NCBI RefSeq assembly: GCF_030272615.1 | Contig: NC_081406.1 | Span: 474,176,900-474,240,899 of the forward strand | DNA: 64,000 nt | Reading direction: 5' to 3' | From: Cryptomeria japonica | Lineage: Eukaryota; Streptophyta; Pinopsida; Cupressales; Cupressaceae | In this document: positions 23,513 through 33,953 of the stretch, piece after piece | Layout: each line of letters opens with the position of its first letter | Numbering within the stretch: the first letter of the stretch is position 1 | The notes under the pieces: generated by a model | Database searches by the model: none | What the model saw: only the letters and a program-made list of their open reading frames with translations | What the model was told of the DNA's origin: nothing | Translations under genes and position numbers: made by a program

Positions 23513-25309
23513 GTGGGGACTGATGCTTGGCTGACCCGAGAAGTGAGTGCTGAGGGTGGAGCCAGTGAGGTCAAGCATCTAAGTATCCGCTCTAGACCTC
23601 CTCCATATGAACATGTGTATGATCAATATCATCCATATATGCAACATGCTCCTCCTCCAATTGGTGCCTCAAGCATAGGGTATGGTCCAAGAAGTCGATC
23701 TCCACCTAAGAACAATTTGGAGCAACAAATCAGGGACTTACAAAAGAAAATGGAGGACATAAATACACCAAAGCCAACATACACAATGAGAGACATATGT
23801 CCTTATCCATTTGACAAGAGCATTCCAATGCCTCCATTTCCTACACACTTTGTGAGACCTAAGTTTGATAAGTATAGAGGAAAAGGGGATCCTAAGGCAC
23901 ACATAAGACAGTTTTTCACAGCTTGCATTGAGGTAGCAGTAGAAGAGACATATTTGATGAGATTATTCCCACAAAGCCTAGGTGATCAAGCTATGGAATG
24001 GTTCTCCCAACTCCCACCTGGTATTAAGTCATGGGGTGACTTAGCAGAGGCATTTATTCAACATTTCTCCTACAACATAGAGACAGACATATCAGTCACT
24101 ACTTTGTGCAACACCAAGCAAAAAGAGGGAGAGTCTTTTGCATCATTTTTACAAAGATGGAGAAATCTAGCCAGCAAATGCTCTTGTGAAATTCCACAAA
24201 AACAAATGGTAGAAATGTTCACCCAGAATGTTAACAAAGACATTGGCTATGATCTAAGAAAATCTTGTTTGTCCACCTTCAAGGACGTTATTGAAAAAGG
24301 CTTAGCGACAGAAAAGGTCCTAATTGAACAAGGAGTCATCAAGATATTCAAGGAAAACAAAGATGACTTTAAAGGAAAAGACAAGCCAAGATTTTGGAAT
24401 AAAAACAAGAACACAGTCAATGATGGTGTTGTTGATGCCAATACAGTGCGACCCAAATTCATTTTTTCTGGATCAAGTTCTACAAACAATCAAGTGAATA
24501 CTCAAACAACTTCCAGATCACGAAGGAAGTACACCCCATTGGGAGAACCACTTGAGTCAGTCTTCAAGAAGCTAGTGGCAAACAAGGTAATCACAGTTCC
24601 AGATTTTCCTCCATATGAACCAAAGGTTAAACCAAATTGGTGGAACGATGATGAGTATTGTGAATTTCATAAGAGCAAGGGTCATAAGACAGGAAATTGT
24701 CATCGACTGAAGAACATCATACAAGATCTCATTGATAGAGGTGACATTGAGATTGAGGGACATTCCTCCAATCAAGAACATGAGATGCTTAAGGAACCAT
24801 TCCCAAAACATGACAAGGGAAAAGCTAAAGCCATAGATGACCAAACCAACTATACCAGAGCATCCTACAACTATGATTCAACTATCAATCACATCTCGAT
24901 GGACAATTATGTCTCTACCATTATCATCAAGGACAAAACATCTGAGAATTCTACCCAGAGACCCAAGATTGTCCTAAAAGGCGTTGGATCTTCTTCCGAA
25001 CCTACCTCTGAATGTCATGTCACAACTCGTCGAGGTAAAATCACTTTGCAAGGTGCTCCAGCCAAGAACACTGCCTCCTCATCAACCAAACCTGAGTATG
25101 ACCTTGTAGAACAGTTAGGGAAGACACCCACGCTCATCTCCATCCTTGAGCTCTTATGCATATCCCCCACACATAAATCCATTCTTGACAAAATCTTGAG
25201 AGAAATTGTCGTTCCTACCGATCTGAACGTGGACCAGTTTCAAGCCATGGTGGGATACCTTTCCATTCCACACTCCCTACATTCACAGAAGCCGATGATG
25301 CCTCCATAA
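23513..25309 (+). CDS. gag: Ty3-type gag polyprotein (Tat-like)
   Basis: About 598 codons, with an uncertain start; the frame opens at a GTG and the first in-frame ATG is near 23639. Residues about 115-260 match the gag capsid domain: RPKFDKYRGKGDPKAHIRQF, then QAMEWFSQLPPGI, SWGDLAEAFIQHFS and EGESFASFLQRWRNL. Near residue 380 EYCEFHKSKGHKTGNCHRLK is the zinc-knuckle-like C-x2-H-x4-H-x4-C motif of this lineage. Gag packages element RNA in cytoplasmic particles. In relatives gag and protease are one reading frame. Here the frame breaks near 25270-25290, just before the protease, so gag ends early at 25307-25309. Otherwise the frame is intact, which fits a recently active element. Confidence 0.85.
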   Translation: MGTDAWLTREVSAEGGASEVKHLSIRSRPPPYEHVYDQYHPYMQHAPPPIGASSIGYGPRSRSPPKNNLEQQIRDLQKKMEDINTPKPTYTMRDICPYPFDKSIPMPPFPTHFVRPKFDKYRGKGDPKAHIRQFFTACIEVAVEETYLMRLFPQSLGDQAMEWFSQLPPGIKSWGDLAEAFIQHFSYNIETDISVTTLCNTKQKEGESFASFLQRWRNLASKCSCEIPQKQMVEMFTQNVNKDIGYDLRKSCLSTFKDVIEKGLATEKVLIEQGVIKIFKENKDDFKGKDKPRFWNKNKNTVNDGVVDANTVRPKFIFSGSSSTNNQVNTQTTSRSRRKYTPLGEPLESVFKKLVANKVITVPDFPPYEPKVKPNWWNDDEYCEFHKSKGHKTGNCHRLKNIIQDLIDRGDIEIEGHSSNQEHEMLKEPFPKHDKGKAKAIDDQTNYTRASYNYDSTINHISMDNYVSTIIIKDKTSENSTQRPKIVLKGVGSSSEPTSECHVTTRRGKITLQGAPAKNTASSSTKPEYDLVEQLGKTPTLISILELLCISPTHKSILDKILREIVVPTDLNVDQFQAMVGYLSIPHSLHSQKPMMPP

Positions 25310-26925
25310 GTCAGCCACATAATGGACCATTACACATTGAAGCCTTCATACACAAACATAGAATCAAACGAGTCCTGATAGATGGAGGAGCAGGTCTAAA
25401 CATTTGTACATTGAGCACTATTAAACAATTGGGATATTCCGACAAAGCTGTGAATTCTACAAACAAAATTACTATCAAAGCATATGATGATGAAGAGCAT
25501 TCATCCAAAGGCACATTCACCTTACCTCTTAGAGTTGGGCCAGTTACAAAGGATGTGGTTTGTCAAGTACTTGATCTTGATCTCACATACAACATATTGC
25601 TAGGACGTCCTTGGATTCATGAAATGAGCGCAGTACCATCTACATATCATCAATGTATCAAGTTTCCACACAATGGAGTTGAAGTAACCGTCAAAGCGGA
25701 TCCAAATCCATTCATATATTGCAACAATCTGCGACCTAGATCAGAAATAACAATTCCAGCCAATCGAGAGGCTATTCCTTCATCGACATATGTGGATCCA
25801 GAATCCTTGAAAGCTTCTACATCAAAACAAGCAGAGATCAAAGAAAATTTCAAGATTAAAGACCTGGGATGTGGTGAGTATATTTTTCATGTTGATCAAC
25901 TCCCACTATCTCCTAAGGTATTCAATCAACAAGAACAATCTATAAACAATTTGCAAGGAATTGGGTGTGAACCACCTAGTGTTGTGGCTACTGAGTCTGA
26001 ATGCAAATCTCCTCTAGTGGTGCAAGCAACTCTTGATATCAATAGTCCTAAGAGTGGTTCCAGCGAAGAATCTATTCAGAATATTGCTAGCCCTCTTGAG
26101 AACTCACATAGCTTTACCATTTCATCCACTCAAACCATTTCCACTCTACTCCCAGACTTGGATCAACAAGAATTACAAAATCCCTTAGTCATGGGGGATC
26201 AAGAATCAAGCTTTGAAAAGAAAAATCTAAAAGTCAAAACTAAAGAAAAGTCCTCCAGTCCAAATCAAAATCAAAAGCTATTGGACTCTGCAAAAATCAA
26301 AGTCAAGGATAAAAAACCTATGAAAGAAAAAGAGCAAGAGATGATCTCCCCTAATACCAAAATAATTGGGGGCAAAAGTTCTAAAATTTCAAGTCAAAAA
26401 GCATACTTGTTGATCTTAAGTCTCCATCATGCTATCCTACTTTCACTTCTTTTCACAATCATAAGCCTCCATCACTCATCCACTTGTTCCGCACATCCAT
26501 TCCCTTCTGGCGATACATCATGGACCTTTAATGGAGCTTCCTTGAAGGACTTTGTTATCAGGGATGCCCAAACTTCTTCAGGTGACACGCATACGGGCCT
26601 GTGTAGTCCACACATTAGTAATTCTATCTCAGTTCCCTTATCAAGGAAGACAGTCGCTCGAGCTACATATCATTCAGTCAAGGAACAATGCAGCTACAAT
26701 CACAAAGTCAAGCCTCGCACATTTGAGGTAGGTGATTTGGTTCTCAGAGAAAATCCCAAAAATCAGCAAGACAGAGAGAAGAAGGGCAAATTTGAACCAA
26801 ATTGGCTTGGTCCTTACATCATTACAGTAGCATATGGATCTGGGGCATATCAGCTCTCAACTACAGAAGGTGAACCTTTGGAGGATCCTATCAACAACAT
26901 GCACCTTCGCAGGTTTTACACATAG
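25290..26925 (+). CDS. Retropepsin joined to integrase C-terminus, no reverse transcriptase
   Basis: Open from just after the gag break (first Met 25411) to the TAG at 26923. The N-terminal part is a retropepsin: KRVLIDGGAGLNICTLSTIK holds the active-site DGGA, and LTYNILLGRPWIHEM is the second conserved block. A long acidic/serine/lysine linker follows, with one hydrophobic segment (about 26401-26475) that could span a membrane. The last 95 residues (about 26640-26922) match the Ty3-type integrase tail: KVKPRTFEVGDLVLRE, KFEPNWLGPYIITVAYGSGA and the MHLRRFYT ending. Reverse transcriptase, RNase H and the catalytic integrase core should lie between and are missing without breaking the frame. 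This is either an old in-frame deletion kept by a non-autonomous lineage, or chance. It would need polymerase and integrase from a partner. Confidence 0.75.
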
Positions 26926-27925
26926 CTCTTCAAAATATCCTAATTCAAAAATACAAAAAAATCAAAAAATTTCAAAAATACAAAAAAAAATTATAAAACA
27001 AAAAAATCGTTACTTGGTGAAAACCTGGCAAACAAGCGCCTTGTGACACAAAAAACATTGAAAAATCAAAAAAAGTAAAGAGAAATAATTTCGTCCAACG
27101 GTGAAAACCACTTCGGTGGCGCCCTGGGCAAGTACCATGGTGAAAACTAGGTCACCAGCGCCATGCGTAGAGACATTGCTTCTCCCTCCTTCAGGATTCA
27201 CTTTCATCCTTTCACTTTGCACACACTCAACCTATTCGTTCATAATAAACTTACCCATTCCCATCATGGCTTGTTATTGATCTACCCAAGATTGGTTAGC
27301 CATTCATAATAAATCTCCCTTTTCACCTCCCTTTCCATCCATAATAAATCAGATCCTATCTGTGGCTAAGGCAAATCCTATGTCTAGTGATGGGTGTGGA
27401 ACTGAGAGCATCACATGTTTCGAGGAGTACAATTTCTTCGAGCTTTCTTCAGTCTATCCGCGCACAATTCGCAATAAAGCAACATTTGCATCACAGATCC
27501 GCAATAAAGTTTCATCTTTTTTGCAATAAAGTATCAGTTTCATGGATTCAATCAGTTTCAGATGAGAGACAGCAGCAACAATGGGCTTCAACAAATCAAA
27601 TCTTTCAACAGACTCAGACAACATTATGGTTCAGTGCTATCTATCCTTTCTGTGAAAGTAAACATTGTGACCACAATCAAATAAGACTTATACAAGTGAC
27701 AAGAGACACTAAACTTGAGGATTATAGTGGATGTTGGTGTCGAGTCTTGGTTTTCTTTTGATTTTTATCTTTTGGTGACATGTCTTTTAGCTTTTTCGGG
27801 ATGTCTCTGACTAGAGATTTTATCTCCAGGATGTCTTTGACTAGAAAGGCGAGGATGGGGTATCGTCACCTATTTGTATTTTCTGTCTGTGGATTGTCTC
27901 CTAGTAATGCTCTGACTTGTCCAAG
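26926..27925 (+). other. Retroelement sequence downstream of the integrase tail
   Basis: An A-rich stretch (26940-27010) is followed by blocks of the form 'ggtgaaaac...ggcgcc' (27018, 27100 and 27138), common after pol in Tat-like elements. A 124-codon open frame at 27387-27761 has no recognised domain. 'ggatgtctctgactagag' and 'ggatgtctttgactagaa' form a short tandem pair at 27799 and 27829. Confidence 0.5.
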
Positions 27926-28430
27926 GATATGAGGACACTGTGAGTCTAGTATGAACTGGGGCATTCCTTGTTTGCAACTGTCTTATCTCCATGCAAACAG
28001 GTACAATGACTTTCTGGGTGGAACATATGCCTCGATTGTCATAACCTACTTGCCATAATAAAGCTCAATGATGATAACGCACAAGAAGCTCTTTCACTTT
28101 CATATCTTCTATCTTCCATCCCCCTTCTTGATTGACTTCCATCGTCCTTCTCGAGTTCGCGTAGCCTACTATCACATGACTGAGTATAATGACACACCAA
28201 AAACATTTGCATTTCATGTAGTTGCACCTGCATTACCACATATAAGCATTTCATACATACATATAGATATCACAATTGCATCCTGCACACAACACATGTT
28301 AGCAAGCTTACATTTTTTGCATTATCATATTCATCTGCATTACATACATTCGCAATTACATTTGCATACACATGTAAAACATAAAAGAACAAAAATATTG
28401 CATTGCATCATGTACATATTTGCATCATGT
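27926..28430. repeat. Direct repeat of the element 3' untranslated region, copy 1
   Basis: From 'gatatgaggacactgtgagt' onward this is about 95% alike by eye to 33925-34430, in the same orientation, including short open frames on either strand. The duplication shows that the 3' half of the retroelement was copied or exchanged with a second element of the family. Confidence 0.85.
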
Positions 28431-28519
28431 ACATATTTGCATCATATACATATTTGCATCACATAAGAACATCGCATTACATAGGTACACATGCATATAG
28501 CTGCCGCAAAGATGAATCA

Positions 28520-28522
<3 letters not shown>

Positions 28523-28551
<29 letters not shown>
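28523..28551. repeat. (TA)n microsatellite
   Basis: About 14 AT units just below the end of the antisense PMD fragment. It is absent from the second copy of the region. Confidence 0.9.
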
Positions 28552-28556
<5 letters not shown>

Positions 28557-28639
28557 GTCATGATACAATGATGTCAAAATCATATGGCTACAATCACCCG
28601 AAGGTGTCTACATCATCATACAAAATGGTACAAAACTGA

Positions 28640-30071
28640 TACAGAGGAACCCACTGATCACTCCTACCAATACTACTGGTAGTGCTAATCCTGTCTGTGT
28701 CATCGTGTCCCATGCCACGTGTCCAACCCTCATCTCCAGTCTTGGATCCTGAAACACTCGTCTCAATGCCTCCCTGTCTCCATCTCGATCGTAGGGTATC
28801 AGCTCCCCATCGATCAGTATCCGTAGTATCCTGTATACATCCTCCAGGGTGACTATCATCTCCCCCATCGGCAAATGAAAAGTGCAAGTCTCAGAGTGCC
28901 ACCTTTCTGCCAGTGCAGTCAGCAGTCCCATGTTCGCCCGAAACTCAGGCACATACAACACATGTCTCAATCCCATAGCCTCGATTGCAGCTCACTCCTC
29001 GGCTGTTAGCTCAGGTCGCAATCTCTGAGTCGATGGGAATCTCTCCCGTGACTCCAACATAGGCAAATACTCCTGTAGTTAAGCAAAACAATCATGTCAG
29101 TCATCGTGGCATTCACTGTTCATCACAAAATGCTACTTTTTATCCAAATGCATATTGCTATCTACCCTAGTGACACTCACTGTTCATCACAAAGTGTTGC
29201 TTCTACCCTAGTGGTACTCCCTGTTCATCACAAAGTACTACGTGTTATGCACTCCCTGTTCATCACAAAGTGCTACTCACATTTGCACTCACTGTTCATC
29301 ACAAAGTGCTGCTCATATTTTAGTACTCCCTATTCATCACAAAGTACTACGTGTGTGACACTCACTGTTCATCACAAAGTGTTACTCACATTAGCACTCC
29401 CTGTTCATCACAAAGTGCTGCTCGTACTCTAGTACTCCTTGTTCATCACAAAGTACTTTATCTTGGTACTCACTGTTCATCACAAAGTGCCTTGATCTAT
29501 CCTAGTCTTCCTAGAGGACCTGCTTGAGTGTATCCTCTCAGCAGCTTATCCAATCAATAGCGTATGTTCATCACAGAATTGCCGATTTGACCTAGAAGAC
29601 ACAAATTCACACTTTTTAAACACAAACGCGATTACCTGACATAAACGTGCTTTCAGACTTCACAGACGCGCCTGAAAGACACAAACACGCCTGATTGACA
29701 TAGACGTGCCTATGCTCTGCACAGACGCGCTTGGGTTGCACAGACGTGCCTTCTTGGCACAAACATGCCTGCACATCACAAACGCGACCGCAATTGACAT
29801 AGATGCGGGTTCCAACGTAGACGCGCCTGGCACAAACACAGACACGCCTCGCGAGCACAGACGCGCCTAGCACCAACGCAGATGCACCTAGACGTTTTTG
29901 ACAATTTTTGGACCCTAGTCTAAGCGCATTTATTGCTCTATCTAGCATGCATTAATGACAAAAAATTAAATGCGTCAAAGTACGAGGAGGTTTGGTGGTA
30001 CTTACTGGCTCTCCTGCCTTTGCTGGCCTCTGGAATCGGCGAACACGGTCGAATCTATGAATGAAAGCCAT
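28640..30071 (-). pseudogene. Antisense plant mobile domain (PMD) gene, 3'-truncated
   Basis: Exon 1 (30071-30006) encodes MAFIHRFDRVRRFQRPAKAG plus two codons and ends in a GTAAGT donor. The intron (30005-29073) contains a short-repeat array. Exon 2 (29072 downward) matches the aminotransferase-like plant mobile domain: LLTALAERWHSETCTFHLPM, then GEMIVTLEDVYRIL. A TGA at 28992-28994 stops it early; the sense copy has CGA there, so this is a CpG-to-TpG change. After VISGFLC the similarity stops near 28640. PMD proteins such as MAIN/MAIL1 act in plant nuclei in genome stability and silencing, and PMD domains are also carried by plant transposons. Its place just before the polypurine tract, opposite to gag, fits an antisense accessory gene. 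Confidence 0.8.
29105..29490. repeat. Intronic short-repeat array in the antisense PMD gene
   Basis: About ten copies of 'ctgttcatcacaaagt' or one-base variants, separated by 20-40 bp of variable filler such as 'gctactcac' or 'tctagtact'. The array lies entirely within the intron. The sense PMD copy has the same array inverted. Confidence 0.9.
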
Positions 30072-30395
30072 CGCTGCTGACTGCTCCTGCTCTATTTTCG
30101 CTCTACAATATGCTCTCGTGGATGTGTAGATGACAATGAGGATGTATTTTCCCCCGTGGTCTATCTTATAGACTACCCCTAGCCCTCGTTTCCCGAGTCA
30201 GTCTCCTTTATCCCGTGACTTTGTCACTTTATCCGGTCAGTCCATTCTAGCCTTTCTTTCTTATCAAGAGATTGTCTGCGATCTTTTCAGACATTTTCAC
30301 CCAATCTCTCGAGGGGGCATATCATTCCCATCTTGGGGCAACTCTGTATCAGTTCATCTTATCTTCTTTGAAACAACGCGACAAGCCGCATTGTC

Positions 30396-30411
30396 TCAAA
30401 GAGGGGCAAAA
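30396..30411 (+). other. Polypurine tract
   Basis: 'tctcaaagaggggcaaaa' lies directly before the LTR start TGTAGACACC at 30412. It would prime plus-strand DNA and defines 30412 as the start of a 3' LTR. Confidence 0.8.
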
Positions 30412-31171
30412 TGTAGACACCTAAAATTGTCATGTCTAATTAAATAAATATTTTATTTATTTAATTACTTTAGCCTAATTCTTCTATTAATTAAATAAAT
30501 CTTTATTTATTTAATTAATTCATTTATCCTCTTCTAGCCTTATTTCTCATTTAAATAAATACATTTATTTATTTAAATTATCCTTTTCCTAAATTAAATA
30601 AATATCTTATTTATTTAATTGATCTCACTTCTTCTATTAATTAAATAAATCTTTATTTATTTAATTAATTCATTAACCTTTTCTACCCATGACACATGTC
30701 ATTCATCTCTTAATTCATACACTACCTACCCCTTTCATTATTTTATTATTTCTTTTACCTACCCTCTAATCATAGCCGACCTCCTTTTACACCTCTCAAT
30801 CTTATCCCTCCATTTCATATTGTGTCTTCTATATAAGGAGATGCTTCCTTCATTATCAAACCCTAATCGATTATCCTAATGAAAGATCTTAAGGACTTGA
30901 CTACACTACGATCCTACTTGCAACCACATTCCATTCTTTATTGAGCTCTTGTGCACATAAAATCTGAGAGCAAATATATCAAGCAAGATCAATGGAGATA
31001 GGAAGAATGGAGATCCAAACCCTATTGGACATGTGATGGTATAATCTTTGTGATTTCACTTGATTTGCATTGTCTTAGGTAATCTTCATATGTTATGGTG
31101 GATCTTTGTTGATTGTTAGGCTAGGGTTTTGTGGTTGAATTCATTTAGCCTTTCAATATCGTTATTATTGT
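30412..31171 (+). repeat. Internal (original 3') LTR, last bases missing
   Basis: Nearly identical to the 5' LTR through 'tttcaatatcgttattattg', then cut about 21 bp before the LTR's expected end. An inverted LTR piece follows at once. The element 21036-31171 is thus one retroelement whose 3' end was lost when the inverted copy joined it. Confidence 0.85.
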
Positions 31172-31479
31172 ATGAATTAAGAGATGAATGACATGTGTCA
31201 TGGGTAGAAAAGGTTAATGAATTAATTAAATAAATAAAGATTTATTTAATTAATAGAAGAAGTGGGATAATTAAATAAATAAAATATTTATTTAATTTAG
31301 GAAAAGGATAATTTAAATAAATAAATGTATTTATTTAAATGAGAAATAAGGCTAGAAGAGGATAAATGAATTAATTAAATAAATAAAGATTTATTTAATT
31401 AATAGAAGAATTAAGCTTAGATAATTAAATAAATAAAATATTTATTTAATTAGACATGACAATTTTGGGTGTCTACATT
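31172..31479 (-). repeat. Inverted LTR start
   Basis: Reverse complement of about 30412-30720, ending 'gtgtctaca' at 31479. It is followed by the complement of the polypurine tract (from 31480). It therefore belongs to a retroelement in the opposite orientation, whose antisense PMD gene reads on the plus strand here. Confidence 0.9.
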
Positions 31480-31703
31480 TTGCCCCTCTTTGAGACAATG
31501 CAGCTTGTCGCGTTGTTTCAAAGAAGATAAGATGAACTGATACAAATTTGCCCCAAGATGGGAATGATATGCCCCCTCGAGAGATTGGATGAAAATGTCT
31601 GAAAAGATTGCAGACAATCTCTCGATAAAAAAGAAAGGCTAGAATGAACTGACCGGATAAAGTGATAGAGTCACAGGATAATGAAGACTAACTCGGGAGA
31701 CGA

Positions 31704-31736
31704 GGGCTAGGGCTAGGGCTAGGGCTAGGGCTAGGG
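31704..31736 (+). repeat. (GGGCTA)n expansion, G-quadruplex motif
   Basis: Six GGG runs separated by CTA, about 100 bp upstream of the PMD start codon. The other PMD copy has one unit here (ccctagccct near 30178), so this is an expansion. G3 runs with three-base loops match the standard quadruplex pattern. Confidence 0.85.
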
Positions 31737-31833
31737 TAGTCTATAAGATAGACCACGGGGGAAAATACATCCTCATTGTCATCTACACATCCACGAGATT
31801 AGAGTGCAGAGAGAGAAAAGAGCAGCAGCAGCG

Positions 31834-33953
31834 ATGGCTTTTGTTCACAGATTCGACCGCGTTCGCCGATTCCAGAGGCCAGTAGAGGCAGGAGAGCCGG
31901 TGAGTACCACAAAACCTCCTCGTACTTTGTCACATTAATGGTTGTCATTAATGCATGCTAGGTAGAGTAATAAATGCACTTAGAATAGGGTCCAAAAAAA
32001 TGTCAAAAACATGTAGGTGCGTCTGCGTTGGTGCCAAGTGCGTTTATGCGGTCTAAAAGAGCGTTTATGTCATGAAAGCACGTTTGTGTCCAAAAATGTG
32101 AATTTGTATCTTCTAGGTCAAATCGGTAGTTCTGTGATGAACATACGCTGTCGATTGGATAAGCTACTGAGAGGATATACTCAAGCAGGTCCTCTAGGGA
32201 AAACTAGGATAGCAAATAGGGCTAGGATTGACAATTCTGTGCTAGAACATACGTTGCCAATTAGGAAACTACTCAAGAGGATTCACTCAAGCATAGGCCC
32301 TAGGATAAGATAGATCAAGGCACTTTGTGATGAACAATGAGTACCAAGATATAGTACTTTGTGATGAACAGGGAGTACTAAAATATGAGCAACACTTTGT
32401 GATGAACAGTGAGTGCAAATGTGAGAAACACTTTGTGATGAACAGGGAGTGCCAAACACGTAGTACTTTGTGATGAACACGGAGTACCACTAGGATAGAA
32501 GCAACACTTTGTGATGAACAGTGAGTGTCACTAGGACTGAGATGATTGATTTGTGTGACTACAGGAGTATTTGCCTATGTTGGAGTCACGGGAGAGATTC
32601 CCATCGACTCAGAGATTGCGACCTGAGTTGACAATCGAGGACCGAGCTGCAATTGAGGCTATGGGATTGAGACATATTCTGCATGTGCCTGAGTTTCGGG
32701 CGAACATGGGACTGTTGACTGCACTGGCGGAGAGATGGCACTTTGAGACATGTACATTTCATTTGCCGATGGGTGAGATGACAGTCACCCTGGAGGATGT
32801 ATACAGGATATTGCGGATATCGATCGATGGGGAGCTGATCCCATACGATCAAGATGGAGACAAAGAGGCCTTGAGACGGGTGTTCCAGGACCCTGGACTG
32901 GAGATGAGAGCAGGACACGTGGCATGGGACACCATGACAGCCACAGGACTAGCGCTACCGGCAGTGATAGGAGGAGCTATCAGTGGGTTCCTGTGTCCGG
33001 ATAGGGCGACACGGGGGTTGGCTGTGGGTTGGGGAGGAGCACTGGAGACGCTGGTGACGCAGCACACCAGATATGCCTGGGGACCATGTGTGCTGGCCCA
33101 TTTATATTATAAGCTTCACCAATTTGTTTATCATGGATCAGTAGGATTGGGCTGTGGAGTTACATTGCTGCAGGTATGGGCCTATGAGCATCTGCCGGTT
33201 ACCCGACCAATACACTTCAGGGGCAGGGGTCATGGACACAGCTTTGTTCATCTGTATGATATGATCACATCGCAGCCATAGATTGGCAGGCTAGAGTACT
33301 GGTGGCGAGTGATAGACGACATTGATGAGGTCATATGGAGACCATATCTGGGCTACGAGCAGTGGGAGGATGATGCAGTTGAGTTTCCGTACACCTTCTG
33401 GAGCAGGTACCTGATTGGGCGGATACCCTATGTGTTAGAGAGGCAGCTAGTAGATAGGATTGGCCGACAGTTTGGCCAGATTCGGAGGATGCCCCGGGGC
33501 TCAAGCATGTATGCCCGTACAGTTAGGGATCAAGCACAGTTTGGGCCCTTGCTGTCGTATGATCAGGTAGTGACACAACTGATAGAGATGATACCTCTAC
33601 CCTGGGACATGTGGCCAGAGATCGAGGACGCCGACATGGATGCCGAGTACACAGCTTACTGGGTAGAGCATCCCTTCCCACGCTTGACAGATCCGGGAGA
33701 GGCATTGGAGGGAGATGGGGGTGGAGATGATGATGATGGTGGAGGTGATGGGGGCCGAGGCCAATGGAGGAGGACGGGAGCAGTTGGAGAGAGGCGAGTT
33801 GCACCTCGGAGGGAGGGTGGCGAGGAGAGGCAGGCTCGGGTGGTGAGGGGTCGCTGTGGATTGCCACTACAGGTGCCAGCAACGCAGGGTCCTAGGCAGG
33901 TACAGATACAGGGACAGGGACAGAGATATGAGGACACTGTGAGTCTAGTGTGA
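31834..33953 (+). pseudogene. Plant mobile domain (PMD) gene, near full length with one stop
   Basis: Exon 1 (31834-31899) encodes MAFVHRFDRVRRFQRPVEAG plus EP, then a GTGAGT donor. The intron runs to the CAG at 32564. Exon 2 runs 32565-33953 in the same phase with a single TAG at 33279-33281, giving about 484 codons. PMD landmarks in order: GLLTALAERWHFETCTFHLP, MTVTLEDVYRIL, VGWGGALETL, YAWGPCVLAHLYYKLHQF, LLQVWAYEHLP, WRPYLGYEQW and RRMPRGSSMYARTVR. The C-terminus is acidic and glycine-rich, then basic. GC content is well above the surrounding DNA. The family acts in plant nuclei in gene silencing and genome stability; this transposon-borne copy may influence host silencing, which is inference. 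Confidence 0.85.
32318..32530. repeat. Intronic short-repeat array in the sense PMD gene
   Basis: Seven copies of 'ctttgtgatgaacag' or a variant, each followed by 'tgagt' or 'ggagt', with variable filler. It is inverted relative to the array at 29105-29490 and shorter by a few units, so unit number has changed since the copies separated. Confidence 0.9.

Noticed and set aside
29105-29490. CRISPR-like array of spaced short repeats
   Set aside because: This is a eukaryotic intron of a transposon gene. Units and spacers vary in length and the spacers resemble each other.
31834-33953. Host MAIN/MAIL1-type gene
   Set aside because: It lies between LTR pieces, is present in inverted duplicate and contains a stop, so it is transposon cargo rather than a host gene.
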